A DNA stretch of 64,000 nt from Hypomyces perniciosus (taxonomy: Eukaryota; Ascomycota; Sordariomycetes; Hypocreales; Hypocreaceae): the NCBI GenBank assembly GCA_008477525.1, contig SPDT01000010.1:1612001-1676000 (forward strand). Direction: 5' to 3'. Below the pieces are notes generated by a model. The model searched no databases and was not told the DNA's origin. It was given only the letters and a program-made list of their open reading frames with translations. The position numbers and the translations under genes were made by a program. Below are positions 12,701 through 21,460 of the stretch, one piece after another. Within the stretch, counting starts at the first letter, position 1; each line of letters opens with the position of its first letter.

Positions 12701-13186
12701 TGGCTTCGTGGGGGATATATTCGAAGTGTGGAGAAGCTTCTTGAAGAGGTTGAGTTATCGGATACCGATCCGCTTGCCGAACTGAGCTTTATAGAAGCTC
12801 GTGAAGTAACAGGTGGGCGAATTGTATGTACTATCCCTCTCTAGACTTTATTTATAGCGCACTGGCTAGAGCCTGGGCTCATTAAGAAAGTGCTTGTTTT
12901 AATTATGTATAATAAGAGAGATATCCTGTATAATGAATTTTGTTGCTTGGTGATCATTGAGATGGTTACAGTGACTGTGGTGAGTACTATATATAGTAAC
13001 TAATCTATTAGCGCGATACCTTTCCTATTTAGGTAACCCCATCCACGCATCCATTTCCATTTCCATCCATTCCATGCGACTGCTCTGGGCGTCCATTCCA
13101 CCCATTCCACTGCACGTTGACTGAAATGGACGTCCATCCACTCAGCTAAGGCTGCGTGGATGGAAATGGAATGGATCGCCAGCCTG
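9769..13186 (+). mobile_element. Complete hAT-superfamily DNA transposon (3418 bp)
   Basis: The left end (9769-9788) begins CAGGGTGGCGATCCATTCCA and the right end (13167-13186, reversed) begins CAGGCTGGCGATCCATTCCA, 19 of 20 matching; hAT ends typically begin CAG. Both ends are flanked by GCTGGTGT. Inside each end lie clusters of CCATTCCA / ATCCATTTCCA-type subterminal repeats (about 9779-9910 and 13034-13175), which in hAT elements are the usual transposase-binding regions. A 779-codon transposase frame is intact, so the element is potentially autonomous. The rest (9911-10504 and 12845-13030) is AT-rich non-coding sequence; it includes one copy of the dispersed GTACTCCGTA motif near 10193. 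Orientation is the same as the gene it interrupts. Confidence 0.95.
10505..12844 (+). CDS. hAT transposase, intact 779-residue frame
   Basis: The protein has an N-terminal BED-type zinc finger (WVCKVC near residue 58, then HLWTDH near 84), the catalytic core with IAFDGWRSNNRHALYGI and YFTLDNASNN (candidate acidic residues of the DDE/RNase-H fold), the conserved TRWLSTLYMIRR near residue 405, and the C-terminal hAT dimerisation region starting LSTLPMSADVERLFSTAGR near 690. It cuts and pastes DNA by recognising terminal and subterminal repeats. The frame has no stop or intron. The start at 10505 is the first methionine before the zinc finger. Its intactness and the near-identical ends suggest recent activity; expression cannot be judged from sequence. 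Confidence 0.95.
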   Translation: MHPQIQAQEDQENLWDLFPWKYFPGYTQSQRCASISSWIWQFGYDIEKSDDDTKRRWVCKVCVKSSKQKPHSTASNGTQNAEIHLWTDHSIWDPSGRRKPPSKAKENTSSRNIAEMMKLNTYNSREQQIANQIIGRFDRLAFQRLVVCWIINSNSSFRQSEDPYLRAVFEYLNPLVKTTEAHITHDTVRRRILKVYEENIEEIKRVLAAAPGLIHIAFDGWRSNNRHALYGIVCYFLDTVGQPQKLVLGLPELVDRHSGENIAAHVVDILRSYDITQKVGYFTLDNASNNDTAMKEIGKALGFKGETRLLRCFGHILNLAVKALLFGHDSEAFEDDILGNEALNAKAHEMWRRKGPIGKLHNLVVWIHRSDLLTNLLRSLQLVAFEKSEDPTIQAKKPLDVITDVVTRWLSTLYMIRRALLLKDFLEELWYRQKNEWEGSILRGKKSRSEMPLCLRDDNKLDEKDWNIIALFNEVLQHFEHVLITLEGDGRQRMRKYGYTKAYGCSWDLMFGYEYLLNKMEVYKAAAHRYPDPEHFKVNINLCWKKLDEYYSRLDETPVYYAAVALHPAYRWGYFEDIWADRPEWIQTAKSLVEGLYRSQYDPQVVSRDREPVMKKQRTYRNPFNEYCEESRQAPALLQSPFTPASSAVGDEYNDWFRDVHKSDQRILDPISYWCDRREEYPRLSRMALDVLSTLPMSADVERLFSTAGRMVRDDRANLDASTIGMTQTVRSWLRGGYIRSVEKLLEEVELSDTDPLAELSFIEAREVTGGRIVCTIPL

Positions 13187-13194
13187 GCTGGTGT
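13187..13194 (+). repeat. Target-site duplication, right copy (GCTGGTGT)
   Basis: Exact copy of 9761-9768 immediately after the right end of the hAT element. The oxidoreductase reading frame resumes in phase directly after it. Confidence 0.95.
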
Positions 13195-15374
13195 CGCTTG
13201 TCACGGCTGGGTTTCCCTACTGTCTGCCTGGCAGCCCCTGCTACCCACCGCCAAATGTCTGGGACCAGCTCAATGCCACTGTCGGCGGCAGACTCATCAA
13301 GACAACACCTTATGGTGCTCCGTGCTATGCGGCGACTTACAACGCCGATGAGTGCCTGTTCCTGGCCAAGAACAAAGGCAGTGCTACGTTTAGAGACGCT
13401 CTGCCAGGTACAGATAACCTTCCGAGCGTCACTGAGCTCAACTGACGCCCACTTCTCTTAGCTGGCCTCATGTACACCAATTGGGAACAGACGGCGGACT
13501 TGAGAGGCTGTCCCGTGCCAGACCTTCCAGCAGATGGATCTGCGCCGCCCCCTGTTAACGCAACCTGCACTCTGGGAGGCATGTCCAACTACGTGGTGAA
13601 TGCCACTGGGGTTGACGATATCGTCGCTTCAGTCAAGTGGGCAGCCAAGTTCAATCTCCGCTTCCGCATCAAGAATGTAAGAGACCCTCTCTCGTCTTTT
13701 GCTTTTCTTAGTAAAGTGTTTGCTAAAGTCCGAGTAGACCGGTCACTGCTACACCGGTCGCTCTGCAGGAGAGGGCTCGTTCTCCATCTGGACGGGCCAC
13801 CTGAACGACGCTGAACTGGTCAAAAACTTTGTGCCAAAGTCGACCAAGCTGGCTCCCCAAACCGTCATTTCTGCCGGCCCAGCCGTCAATGTGGAGGGGC
13901 TCTACAAATTCGGCTCGGCAAATGGAGTCGTCACAATCGGTGGCTTCACTCAAACTGTTGGTGCCACTGGTGGTTACATCCTCGGTGGCGGAACCGGTAT
14001 GCAATCTCGTTGGTGTACGAAGTACAGGCGTGTCTGATAATATATTTGCAGGACCCCTTGGACCCAAGTTCGGCCTCGGAGTAGATAGTAAGACTCTTAC
14101 CCCTCCGTCATGTTTATCAGATCACTAACTCATTTGCCTTGCAGACGTAGTGCAGTTTGAGGTTGTCATGGCGGATGGATGTCGAAAGACTGTCAACGAA
14201 GCGCTCAACCCTGATCTATTCTGGGCTCTACGAGGTGGTGGTGGTAAGCGATGATGCCTCGTGAACAGAGTGATGAGCTGCAGCTAACGGTGGTTCAAAG
14301 GCGCCTTCGCGGTGGTGACGCGAGTCTGGATTAAGACCTATCCAGCATTCAAGACCATCAACACTGTGTCAGGAGTGGTGGTATGCCAGGATGCTAGCTC
14401 CTACAGGGAGCTAGTCAGCGCCATGGTCGATGTGCAAATCCCTTCGAGGATCGCCAACCAAACGGTATGTTTCTCTACTCCCTGACACATCCCATCTGTA
14501 TCCCATCTGTACTGTGGACACTAAAATTGGTACAGGGCATCTGGGAAACTGACCCCTCAACCAAAAGCCTCGCCCTCGTGTCTTTTGCAACTTTCAGGGG
14601 CGATGCGGAGACAGTTGATAAATCCCTTGCCGTCTGGAACCCGATCACGAAGGTGACAGGATGCCATGCTCAGCTCGGGACTGGACAGTTTAACGGTTCA
14701 GGATCCTGGCTTGCAGCCTACAACAATATCTTGCCTCTGATCAATGCAGGCGGCCTTGTCGGGATAAACCTTGCCGACCTTAGTCGATTGATCTCCAACG
14801 ATTTGATCAACGACCCCGCAGGCCGTGAGAAGATCAAGCAGTTTATCATCTCGTCTCCAGTACCGACTATCATTCAGAATGGTAAGTATAGCGATCACTA
14901 CCTCTCTCCTGTACGATGGCGTTGCTAACTCGAAGCCAGCTGTTGGTGGAGCTACAAATGACGTCGCATCTGACGCGGTAAGATTTCTATAACCATACTC
15001 CATACCATGAAGCATCATCTGACCATTTACAGACTGCTGTGAACCCAGCCTGGCGAAGTGTTTTCTCGTTCATGGACAGCCCGTATGTGCCCACCTTCGA
15101 TGTCGCTTACCATTTCTGACATTATCGCAGCATTTTCGGTCCTTGGCAGGGCATAACCGCCGAGCAGAATGCCACAGTCGAAGCCGTTAGTACGAGCCTG
15201 ACAGATACTTTTGGTACCGCTGTGTATTACAACGAAGAGTACTCTGCCGACGCGAACTGGCAAGAGGCCCAGTGGGGATCCAACTATCCGCGTCTTCTGG
15301 ACATCAAGCACAAGGTTGACCCGAATGGCGTCTTTAGCTGCCGCAACTGTGTTGGCAGCGAGACTGGTTTCTAG

Positions 15375-16276
15375 AGATATTAAACTGTACACCTAGAGGC
15401 TTCACGGGCTGTTGGGATCAACATTGACGCTTTCGAACTTGGAGAAGCCGGTGTGTGATTAGGTTCCAATTATGGGTCAAGGCTCGATAAATGAGGCAGT
15501 ACAATGAAGAGGAGAGTCAAATGAGGCTACTGGTTCAAATATGTTTATTTTCCAGTGGACTGTTATTGGCAAAAGATACAGCATCGCCGAAAGCAGCTTT
15601 CACTAACCTCTCAGCGCATACGTTGGATTGTGGCGCCTGCCAGGAACAATTCATCCATGTCGTGCAAACCCTGGGGAAAGAAAGTTCTAATCGGATGTTC
15701 AACCCAAGTCTGGCGCAGCGTTCGTCTGGTGGAAGTCTCATGCTATGAAATTAAGTCCAGTGATTGCAGTTGGTTGATCAGAGATACACCCAAGTTGAAT
15801 GGCATTTGTATCGCTGATATTGGCTCTTCGGGAGCTGCATTCGACACACATCTGGTCATCAATTAAATATATTTCATTCAGATAATTTCTTTCTGGCGTT
15901 TAACAACATTCATAGGTTTGCCCCGTTTCCTCCTCCTCCGATGGTCTGATCAGTTGCCTGTTGTTAGCGGTGGTGTCTGGACCCTGTACGAAGTAGACCA
16001 TAGGCCAAACTAACCAAACTATTCTTAACACAACGCCTCACGAAACCTTAGAGTATGATCAAAAGAGTTCATGCAAGTAGTCCATCTACACAACCTCGCA
16101 CCGATATCTGTCGCACATGACCAGACGCCACGGCGACGTTGTGAAGGGTCGACCTCCTCACGAAGCTGAATAATTGCTGGACTGCCAACTTCCCCAGAAC
16201 AAATAGCAATATTTCCATCTCTAATAGTCCAAAATGCATCAGAAACGGCTTCTGTCGCACGTCTCAACCATCAGCC
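15375..16276. other. Intergenic region
   Basis: No supported gene. A minus-strand stretch around 15540-15870 reads in places like coding sequence (for example a frame with GLHDMDELFLAGATIQRM) but is cut by stops and I could not make a splice model, so it may be a decayed fragment or chance. Confidence 0.5.
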
Positions 16277-17512
16277 ATGTCTTCGACCGCCGGGAAAACA
16301 AAGGTGAAGCTGCAGTGCCCAAGATGGATACACAAGCTCCTGGGCGCTAGCAATGCTTTACAAGCTGTGGAGAAGGGCATTGAAGACCGCATGGATAACA
16401 TTGGTATCCTGATTCCACGACTCTGGGAGCATTCAATGTCTCAGCTAAAACAACATTACCCAACGTTAGCAGGCCTCAACCGGACAAACCAAAACGGAGA
16501 CGTGCTAGCTTCTGACGAGGAAAGCGATTTTCCCCCGTCTCCGCGATCATCGCCACCAAAAACGCCTGCACTCAAGGACTCGTGTGCTTTGTCTTCGCCT
16601 TCCTCTCCGCCGCCTTACCCACCCTTGCGAGACGACAGAAGCGGGAAATCCCCGTGGGAGCCTCAAGAGGACGATTATGTCCGATACTTGTTGCAACTCA
16701 AACTCCCAAGGGAAGCCAAGCTAAAGAAATTCCAACAAAGATTCGGTTCCCACCGCACCCCATCAAGCCTGATGAATCGATTTCATCGATTGAGGTCGGA
16801 TCGACAAGAACGAGCCAAATGGAGTTTCGAGGAGAGCGAGCATCTTGCGAAGATCTTGCAGACCAAAACAACCTGGCAAGATATTTCGAATCAGATGCAA
16901 GAAAAGTTTGGAATCAATCGAAGCGAAGCGTCGCTCCGATGGCGAGTTAAGATCCTCGATTTAGAGGCCACAGGACTTTCTAATGCCCAACCCTGGACAG
17001 ACGAAGAGGACTCTTATCTCAAGCTTCTTTGGGAAATTCAGGTACCAATGAAGGAGCAGTGGAGACTATTCCGAGAAAGGTTCAATAACCAGCGGTCCGA
17101 GAAAGCCTTGGCGGCCCGTCGTTGTTCAAAAGGGTTTGGTAACAAGCCGAGGGGTATCGTATGGCCTAAGGATGAAGCAGACTTTATACGGGATTGCATT
17201 TCTAGGGGTCTCGGGCCTTTGGAAATGTGCGAAAATTTCTGGAAGAGATTCGGACGTGATCGTTCTGAGGCAGCGATTGTGAATAAGCTGGGATACATGA
17301 AGACGAGAGAGAGAGGCATTCCGAAAAGCATAGGGATACCATTTTCTGCTGAGGAAATCCGATTCCTTAGGGATTCGTCACTTGCTAGAGTGCAAGACGT
17401 TGTTGCCGCGTTTTCCGAGAGGTTTGGGACTGATCGAACCCGCGCGTCAGTGCGAATGAAGCTCAGGAGATTGCGCAATCAATCTAGCACGGAAAAGACG
17501 TGCGATACGTGA
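16277..17512 (+). CDS. Protein with five tandem SANT/Myb-like repeats
   Basis: A single exon encodes 411 residues that I do not recognise as a named protein. Residues 1-65 are unclassified, 66-125 are Ser/Pro-rich and probably disordered. From about 127 to 400 there are five repeats of about 45 residues spaced by roughly 57: W127-R173, W182-R225, W240-R285, W296-K341 and F356-R400. Each has an aromatic residue followed by acidic residues, a helix, then the pattern F-x-x-R/K-F-G-x-x-R-S/T with a following L-x-x-R-x-x-x-L. This resembles SANT/Myb-like or trihelix-like DNA-binding helices and suggests a DNA-binding or chromatin protein. The start at 16277 is the first methionine after an in-frame stop-rich region. 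No intron is needed. Function is an inference from fold-like pattern only. Confidence 0.72.
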   Translation: MSSTAGKTKVKLQCPRWIHKLLGASNALQAVEKGIEDRMDNIGILIPRLWEHSMSQLKQHYPTLAGLNRTNQNGDVLASDEESDFPPSPRSSPPKTPALKDSCALSSPSSPPPYPPLRDDRSGKSPWEPQEDDYVRYLLQLKLPREAKLKKFQQRFGSHRTPSSLMNRFHRLRSDRQERAKWSFEESEHLAKILQTKTTWQDISNQMQEKFGINRSEASLRWRVKILDLEATGLSNAQPWTDEEDSYLKLLWEIQVPMKEQWRLFRERFNNQRSEKALAARRCSKGFGNKPRGIVWPKDEADFIRDCISRGLGPLEMCENFWKRFGRDRSEAAIVNKLGYMKTRERGIPKSIGIPFSAEEIRFLRDSSLARVQDVVAAFSERFGTDRTRASVRMKLRRLRNQSSTEKTCDT

Positions 17513-18163
17513 CAAAATGATATTATTTCTGAGAAGAGTCCAAGTGGAGAGATCGTGGCTGGCAACCACATTCAGTAGGGTAGCAACAGGGAACGATAGG
17601 TCATGGGTTGGTAGATCAGTAAAGCCAGGTAGAAGAGACAAAGTTCTGGCCATCAGAATACTACCATTCTCAAAAATTGCATTTAGGCCAGCAAACTCCC
17701 TTTATTTGTATGATTAAAATTCGACCACAACGAAATTACCAAATCGCATTCTCACACAGTAGCTTGCATATTAGCTTTCGCATTCTTGGGCTTCTTAATT
17801 GTTCAAATTTGCCTGCAGTCATATACTACAGGCCGTTTGTGTGCTGAGCTACATTATCCTTCCGGCGTTCTCTCATTACGTTTCCTCGAATCAACAAAAC
17901 GCCAACAGACTTTGAGCGTCAGTATCCGAGTTATAAATCCATATCGCGAATCTCTCTGACGAAAGAAAAATTACACAAAGATGCCTGAAGTGCGGAAGAA
18001 ATCTGTTTATTGCCTATGCAACGCTGTCTAATTTAGAAACAACGAACTACGCCAGTTACAAGAAACCCGGTTGTCTAATAGCACTTTCTTAGCTGGGTTA
18101 ATTCGCAATTACATAAATCGTCCACATTATCTTCTTCTCCCTGTCCACCATGTAGCCGATCTG
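17513..18163. other. Intergenic region between two converging genes
   Basis: AT-rich spacer holding the 3' ends of both flanking genes. I see no gene, repeat or RNA in it. Confidence 0.6.
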
Positions 18164-20664
18164 TCAAGCGCGCTTAATCATAGCATCACGGTCAGGACCA
18201 GTGCCAATCCACTTGATCTAATTGACGTTAGGCTTGTTTACAGATATTTGAGAAATGCAGCTTACCTTGACACCAACAAAGGATTCGATATACTAAATAG
18301 AAAATTAGTGAGGTTTTATTTAAAAATAATAAAAACTTTACCTCGATATAATCTCTAGCTTGCTTTGGAAGATCATCGAAAGATTTTATATCTGTTGTTG
18401 GCGTCTGCCATCCTGGCATTTCATAATAAACAACCTCGACTTGGTCTAAGATGTCTAGATTTGCAGGGTAAGAAGCAAGTTCCTATATATAATTAGCACT
18501 ATATCTTACTAATTAAAATCCTTAAATATAACTAACCTCGCCATTAACCTTATAAGCAATAGCAATCTTAACTATTTCAAAGGTATCCAAAACATCAAGC
18601 TAAGATTTTATCAGTTAGTATACTATATATAAACAAGCATAGGAGGATAGATATTTACCTTTGTAAGATTCAAAGCTGTATAGTAATTGATTGAGTTGCT
18701 GTATTTTACTACAACAAGGTCTAATAAGTGCATGTTAGTAACGTGACAAATAAGTACTATAATGATAATAAATACCAAGCCTAAGAAAAGTTAGTAAATT
18801 TATAGAGTTTGTTTTAAATGAGAACTTGCCATCCACAACGACGTTTTCGGCCAGTTGAAGTTCCCTTTTTCCCATAATCAGCCTCTCCTTCAACTTTTGC
18901 TCCTTATTACAAAGAGGTCTTACCCATTCCCGGCCAATTGCCTGGAGTTTAGCGGCGATACTATAATAGGGAATTAGCTGTGGAACAACTGCCGTTATAA
19001 ACGAGTGACGCACTCTCCTGTATCTTCTGTCTTGAAGGCTCCATGACCAACACGCGTTGTATCTATCGCTCATTAGTTGACTTTGAAATATGAAGATATA
19101 GATAACATACAAGCCTTCACTACACCAATAGTCTCCGTGATGTTCTTAGGGTTCAATGCGAGCCCTCCAATAATACCTGATATAGAGGTATGAGACGAAG
19201 TAACAAACTAGATTAAATTAGTGCCGAGGCGATATATTAGAAGGCAACCCTGGTGATAACGTACTGGGTATGAACCATAATCGATATCGAGCATTAGTGC
19301 CTATTTGAAATGGTACCAGCGAACCGCTGGGTCTCATTCCCTATCCCTTTTGACAGAGGCTTCTGCCTGCCAGGAATACCTTGTCGGGTAGAGGAAAAAG
19401 GGAGTGTGAGACCGCGAACGCGGTTGCTCGGTCCACCAATCAGTCAGTATCAGAACCTGAAAGGGAAATGGGGTTAAGCAACATTAGCTCCCTCAACAAT
19501 GATGTTCATGCCGCTTTCTTGGGCATCCTTCATAAAAGACACGCCATCCACAGCATACTTGGCAAGTTTAGGCCGGTATTCGTTAAAACGGGCAATCTCC
19601 TCCTCAACATCGTATTCAAGTAGGTCTCCAAAGCGCTTCCGATAACCAGAAGCCAGTCGACGGAGCTTAGTCTCGAATAGCGTAGGGTTGAAGACTTCTG
19701 CAAGACGAATGCCACTTCGCTATCGAGGAGTTTAGCTAGAGAGATAAAGAAGACGAACCTTGGGTTTACCTACAGCATGCTTGCAACTATAGGTTGGGCC
19801 CACGCCGCGCCGGGTGGTACCCAGACTACCTTCTAAAGGAATGTCAGATATCTGATGATGGATTTTTGATTGCTTGAGGAAAAGGACTGACTTCCAAGTT
19901 CGGCCTCTTCAAGGCCATCGACTACCGTATGAAGCGTTAGATCGACGTGGCATCTATCTGAGACAAATATTCTGTCCCAAACGTTTTCAAGTCCCTTCTC
20001 ATCGAGTTCATGAAGTTCCTTGAAAAAGCTTGGGACATGAAATACAACTCCAGTCCCGATATAATTTATACTAGGATGGCAAGTCAGTTCTGTTTTCTTC
20101 ATGTCCGACTGGAGTGGGTTTTACCATCGCGGATTGATCAGACCGGAGGGAAGCAGGTGAAAACTATGAAAAGGTCAGTAGACTGAAAGTCTTTGTGTCT
20201 GCATGCGCCCACCTATACGATACTCCTCCGGCGCTTATAGAATGTGGTCAGCCTCTTATTCTCATAAATCGATTGCCAACCAGCGAGGGATCTCCAACTC
20301 ACACAATGGAATGGCCAGCATTGTGACCTCCCTTGATAGTTTGTTAGTACACTCATGTTGTGGCGGATTAAGCTGATGCTCACAGCGGCTCGAGCGCAGA
20401 GTTGTGCCTCAGGGGCAAGGATATCAGTCAATTTTCCTTTCTAAGCAGCCGTAGTCATTAGCAATTAGTTCTGTGCATGTCTGGCAGTTGCAAGAATAGA
20501 TCAATGTGAAAGGGGACGTACGCCCTCGTCTCCTATGAAATCACGTCAAGTTAGCGTCGCAGATATTATCGATTGGTGTTGTTAAGGCAAAGCAAGAAGA
20601 AGTGAGGGGTGGGAGGAGCGCGAAACATACCCCATTGGGAGCCTAGAATGACCGTGATTGTCAT
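18164..20664 (-). CDS. ADE12: Adenylosuccinate synthetase, 20-exon gene
   Basis: The enzyme joins IMP and aspartate using GTP, the first committed step to AMP, in the cytosol. Removing 19 introns yields a complete 423-residue frame, the normal family length. Exons: 20664-20631, 20532-20522, 20440-20384, 20331-20303, 20233-20213, 20163-20125, 20070-19892, 19832-19774, 19719-19483, 19300-19265, 19207-19111, 19062-19014, 18960-18924, 18864-18830, 18780-18776, 18720-18659, 18599-18537, 18482-18342, 18292-18266, 18217-18164. Signatures: VILGSQWGDEGKGK (catalytic Asp and GTP loop), GGHNAGHS near 35 (catalytic His), GTTRRGVGPTY near 128, NALMLDIDYG, VKAYTTRVG, STGRKRRCGW near 298 and GTGPDRDAM at the end. 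Intron density is extreme for a filamentous ascomycete, suggesting a divergent paralogue or transferred gene. Introns are AT-rich, several with TACTAAC branch sites. Confidence 0.88.
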
Positions 20665-20898
20665 ATTGTGATTGTTCTGGCGTGGAAGCGCGACGGGTCG
20701 TCGTCGTTGTATGGAGGAAGGGAAAAAACCGCAAGGGAAAAAACCGCAGTGCAGGGAGGAAAAAGATGGAATTCTGGTGCGAGCAGGGGCGCGTTTTTTT
20801 TTGGTTTTCCCCACCCGCATGGCGGCGGGGCAGATAAGGGCATGACATCAAAGACTTGCAAAGTGCCGCTAACCCCACTATGAGGACTGCACAGTCTA

Positions 20899-21309
20899 CC
20901 CCCTGAATGTTTCATTAGCTTATACTTTTTAGCTGGTTTTTAGCCAATAAAAAGCCTTCCCGGCGAATAAAGATACTTCTAGGGACTAAATTCGAGGTTT
21001 GAAAATGCGAAAGAGCAAGGATTTCTGCTGTACCTTAAAGTATCTTTCTTCGCGAATGTAATTTCTGCTTATAGCTTTAACAGTAACTATTATTTAAAAA
21101 TTTAGATTAATAAAAAACAACTAAATCCTGTAATTCTTATATTTATTTAATATCTATTTAGTAATCTCTTAAATAGATTTTAATTTTTTATTAATGTTTT
21201 GCTAATTTGCTTTATTCGCGATAATAATTAACTTGTGGGCGATTGATAGTAGGGTACGTACCACTACGACAAACGGGTCCAAGTACACGCTAATGAAACA
21301 TTCAGGGGG
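20899..21309. mobile_element. MITE-like element, TA-flanked, 411 bp
   Basis: The left end reads CCCCCTGAATGTTTCATTAG and the right end, reversed, is the same; 21 bases match perfectly and the next 8 with two mismatches. TA dinucleotides flank both sides (20897-20898 and 21310-21311), as expected of a Tc1/mariner-type insertion. The interior is AT-rich with no coding frame, so it is non-autonomous. Just outside, ACAGTCTAC (20891-20899) and GTAGACTGT (21316-21324) are also inverted, so either the target was a palindrome or the repeats extend outward with a small indel. It lies 235 bp upstream of the adenylosuccinate synthetase start. Confidence 0.7.
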
Positions 21310-21460
21310 TACTCCGTAGACTGTATGTACTTTGTACATAGATGCTCGGGCGGCACCATTTTTCGGTGGGTTTCCCCACCACCACGCTGCGTGCGTCGAC
21401 CAGCCTGCTTCGACCAGCCTGCTTGGCGCCAACCACACACCACCCAGACCATCCAAAACC

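Larger units (their letters stand above)
9714..15374 (+). pseudogene. Secreted FAD-linked oxidoreductase (berberine-bridge type), broken by hAT insertion
   Basis: The gene starts at ATG 9714 (MPSYKQSLSLILLAGELV), is interrupted after 9768, and resumes at 13195 after the transposon and one target-duplication copy. Without the insert the frame is continuous and gives about 572 residues in ten exons: 9714-9768 plus 13195-13407, then 13462-13676, 13738-13996, 14052-14087, 14145-14243, 14301-14464, 14536-14881, 14940-14977, 15033-15082 and 15131-15374. Signs of the BBE family are TGHCYTGRSAGEGS (the His is the expected FAD-attachment residue), VEGLYKFGSANGVVTIGGF, the FAD-domain end with [10 protein letters not shown], and the C-terminal YYNEEYSADANWQEAQWG followed by FSCRNC. 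Such enzymes oxidise sugars, alkaloids or phenolics using covalent FAD; substrate unknown. The insertion lies in the signal peptide, and no other lesion is seen, so the break looks recent. Confidence 0.85.

Noticed and set aside
15491..15870. Small frames on both strands, one with a signal-like N-terminus (plus) and one with GLHDMDELFLAG (minus)
   Set aside because: They overlap each other, the minus reading has internal stops and no acceptable splice model, and no family is recognised.
18894..18923. A 30-nt intron in the synthetase gene
   Set aside because: Too short for a spliceosomal intron; using AG at 18866-18865 gives a 59-nt intron with a CTGAT branch site and restores the family residues GTSTGRKRR.
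20566..20915. Minus-strand frames of 84-98 codons upstream of the synthetase
   Set aside because: They run through its first intron and promoter, and differ between frames without any domain.
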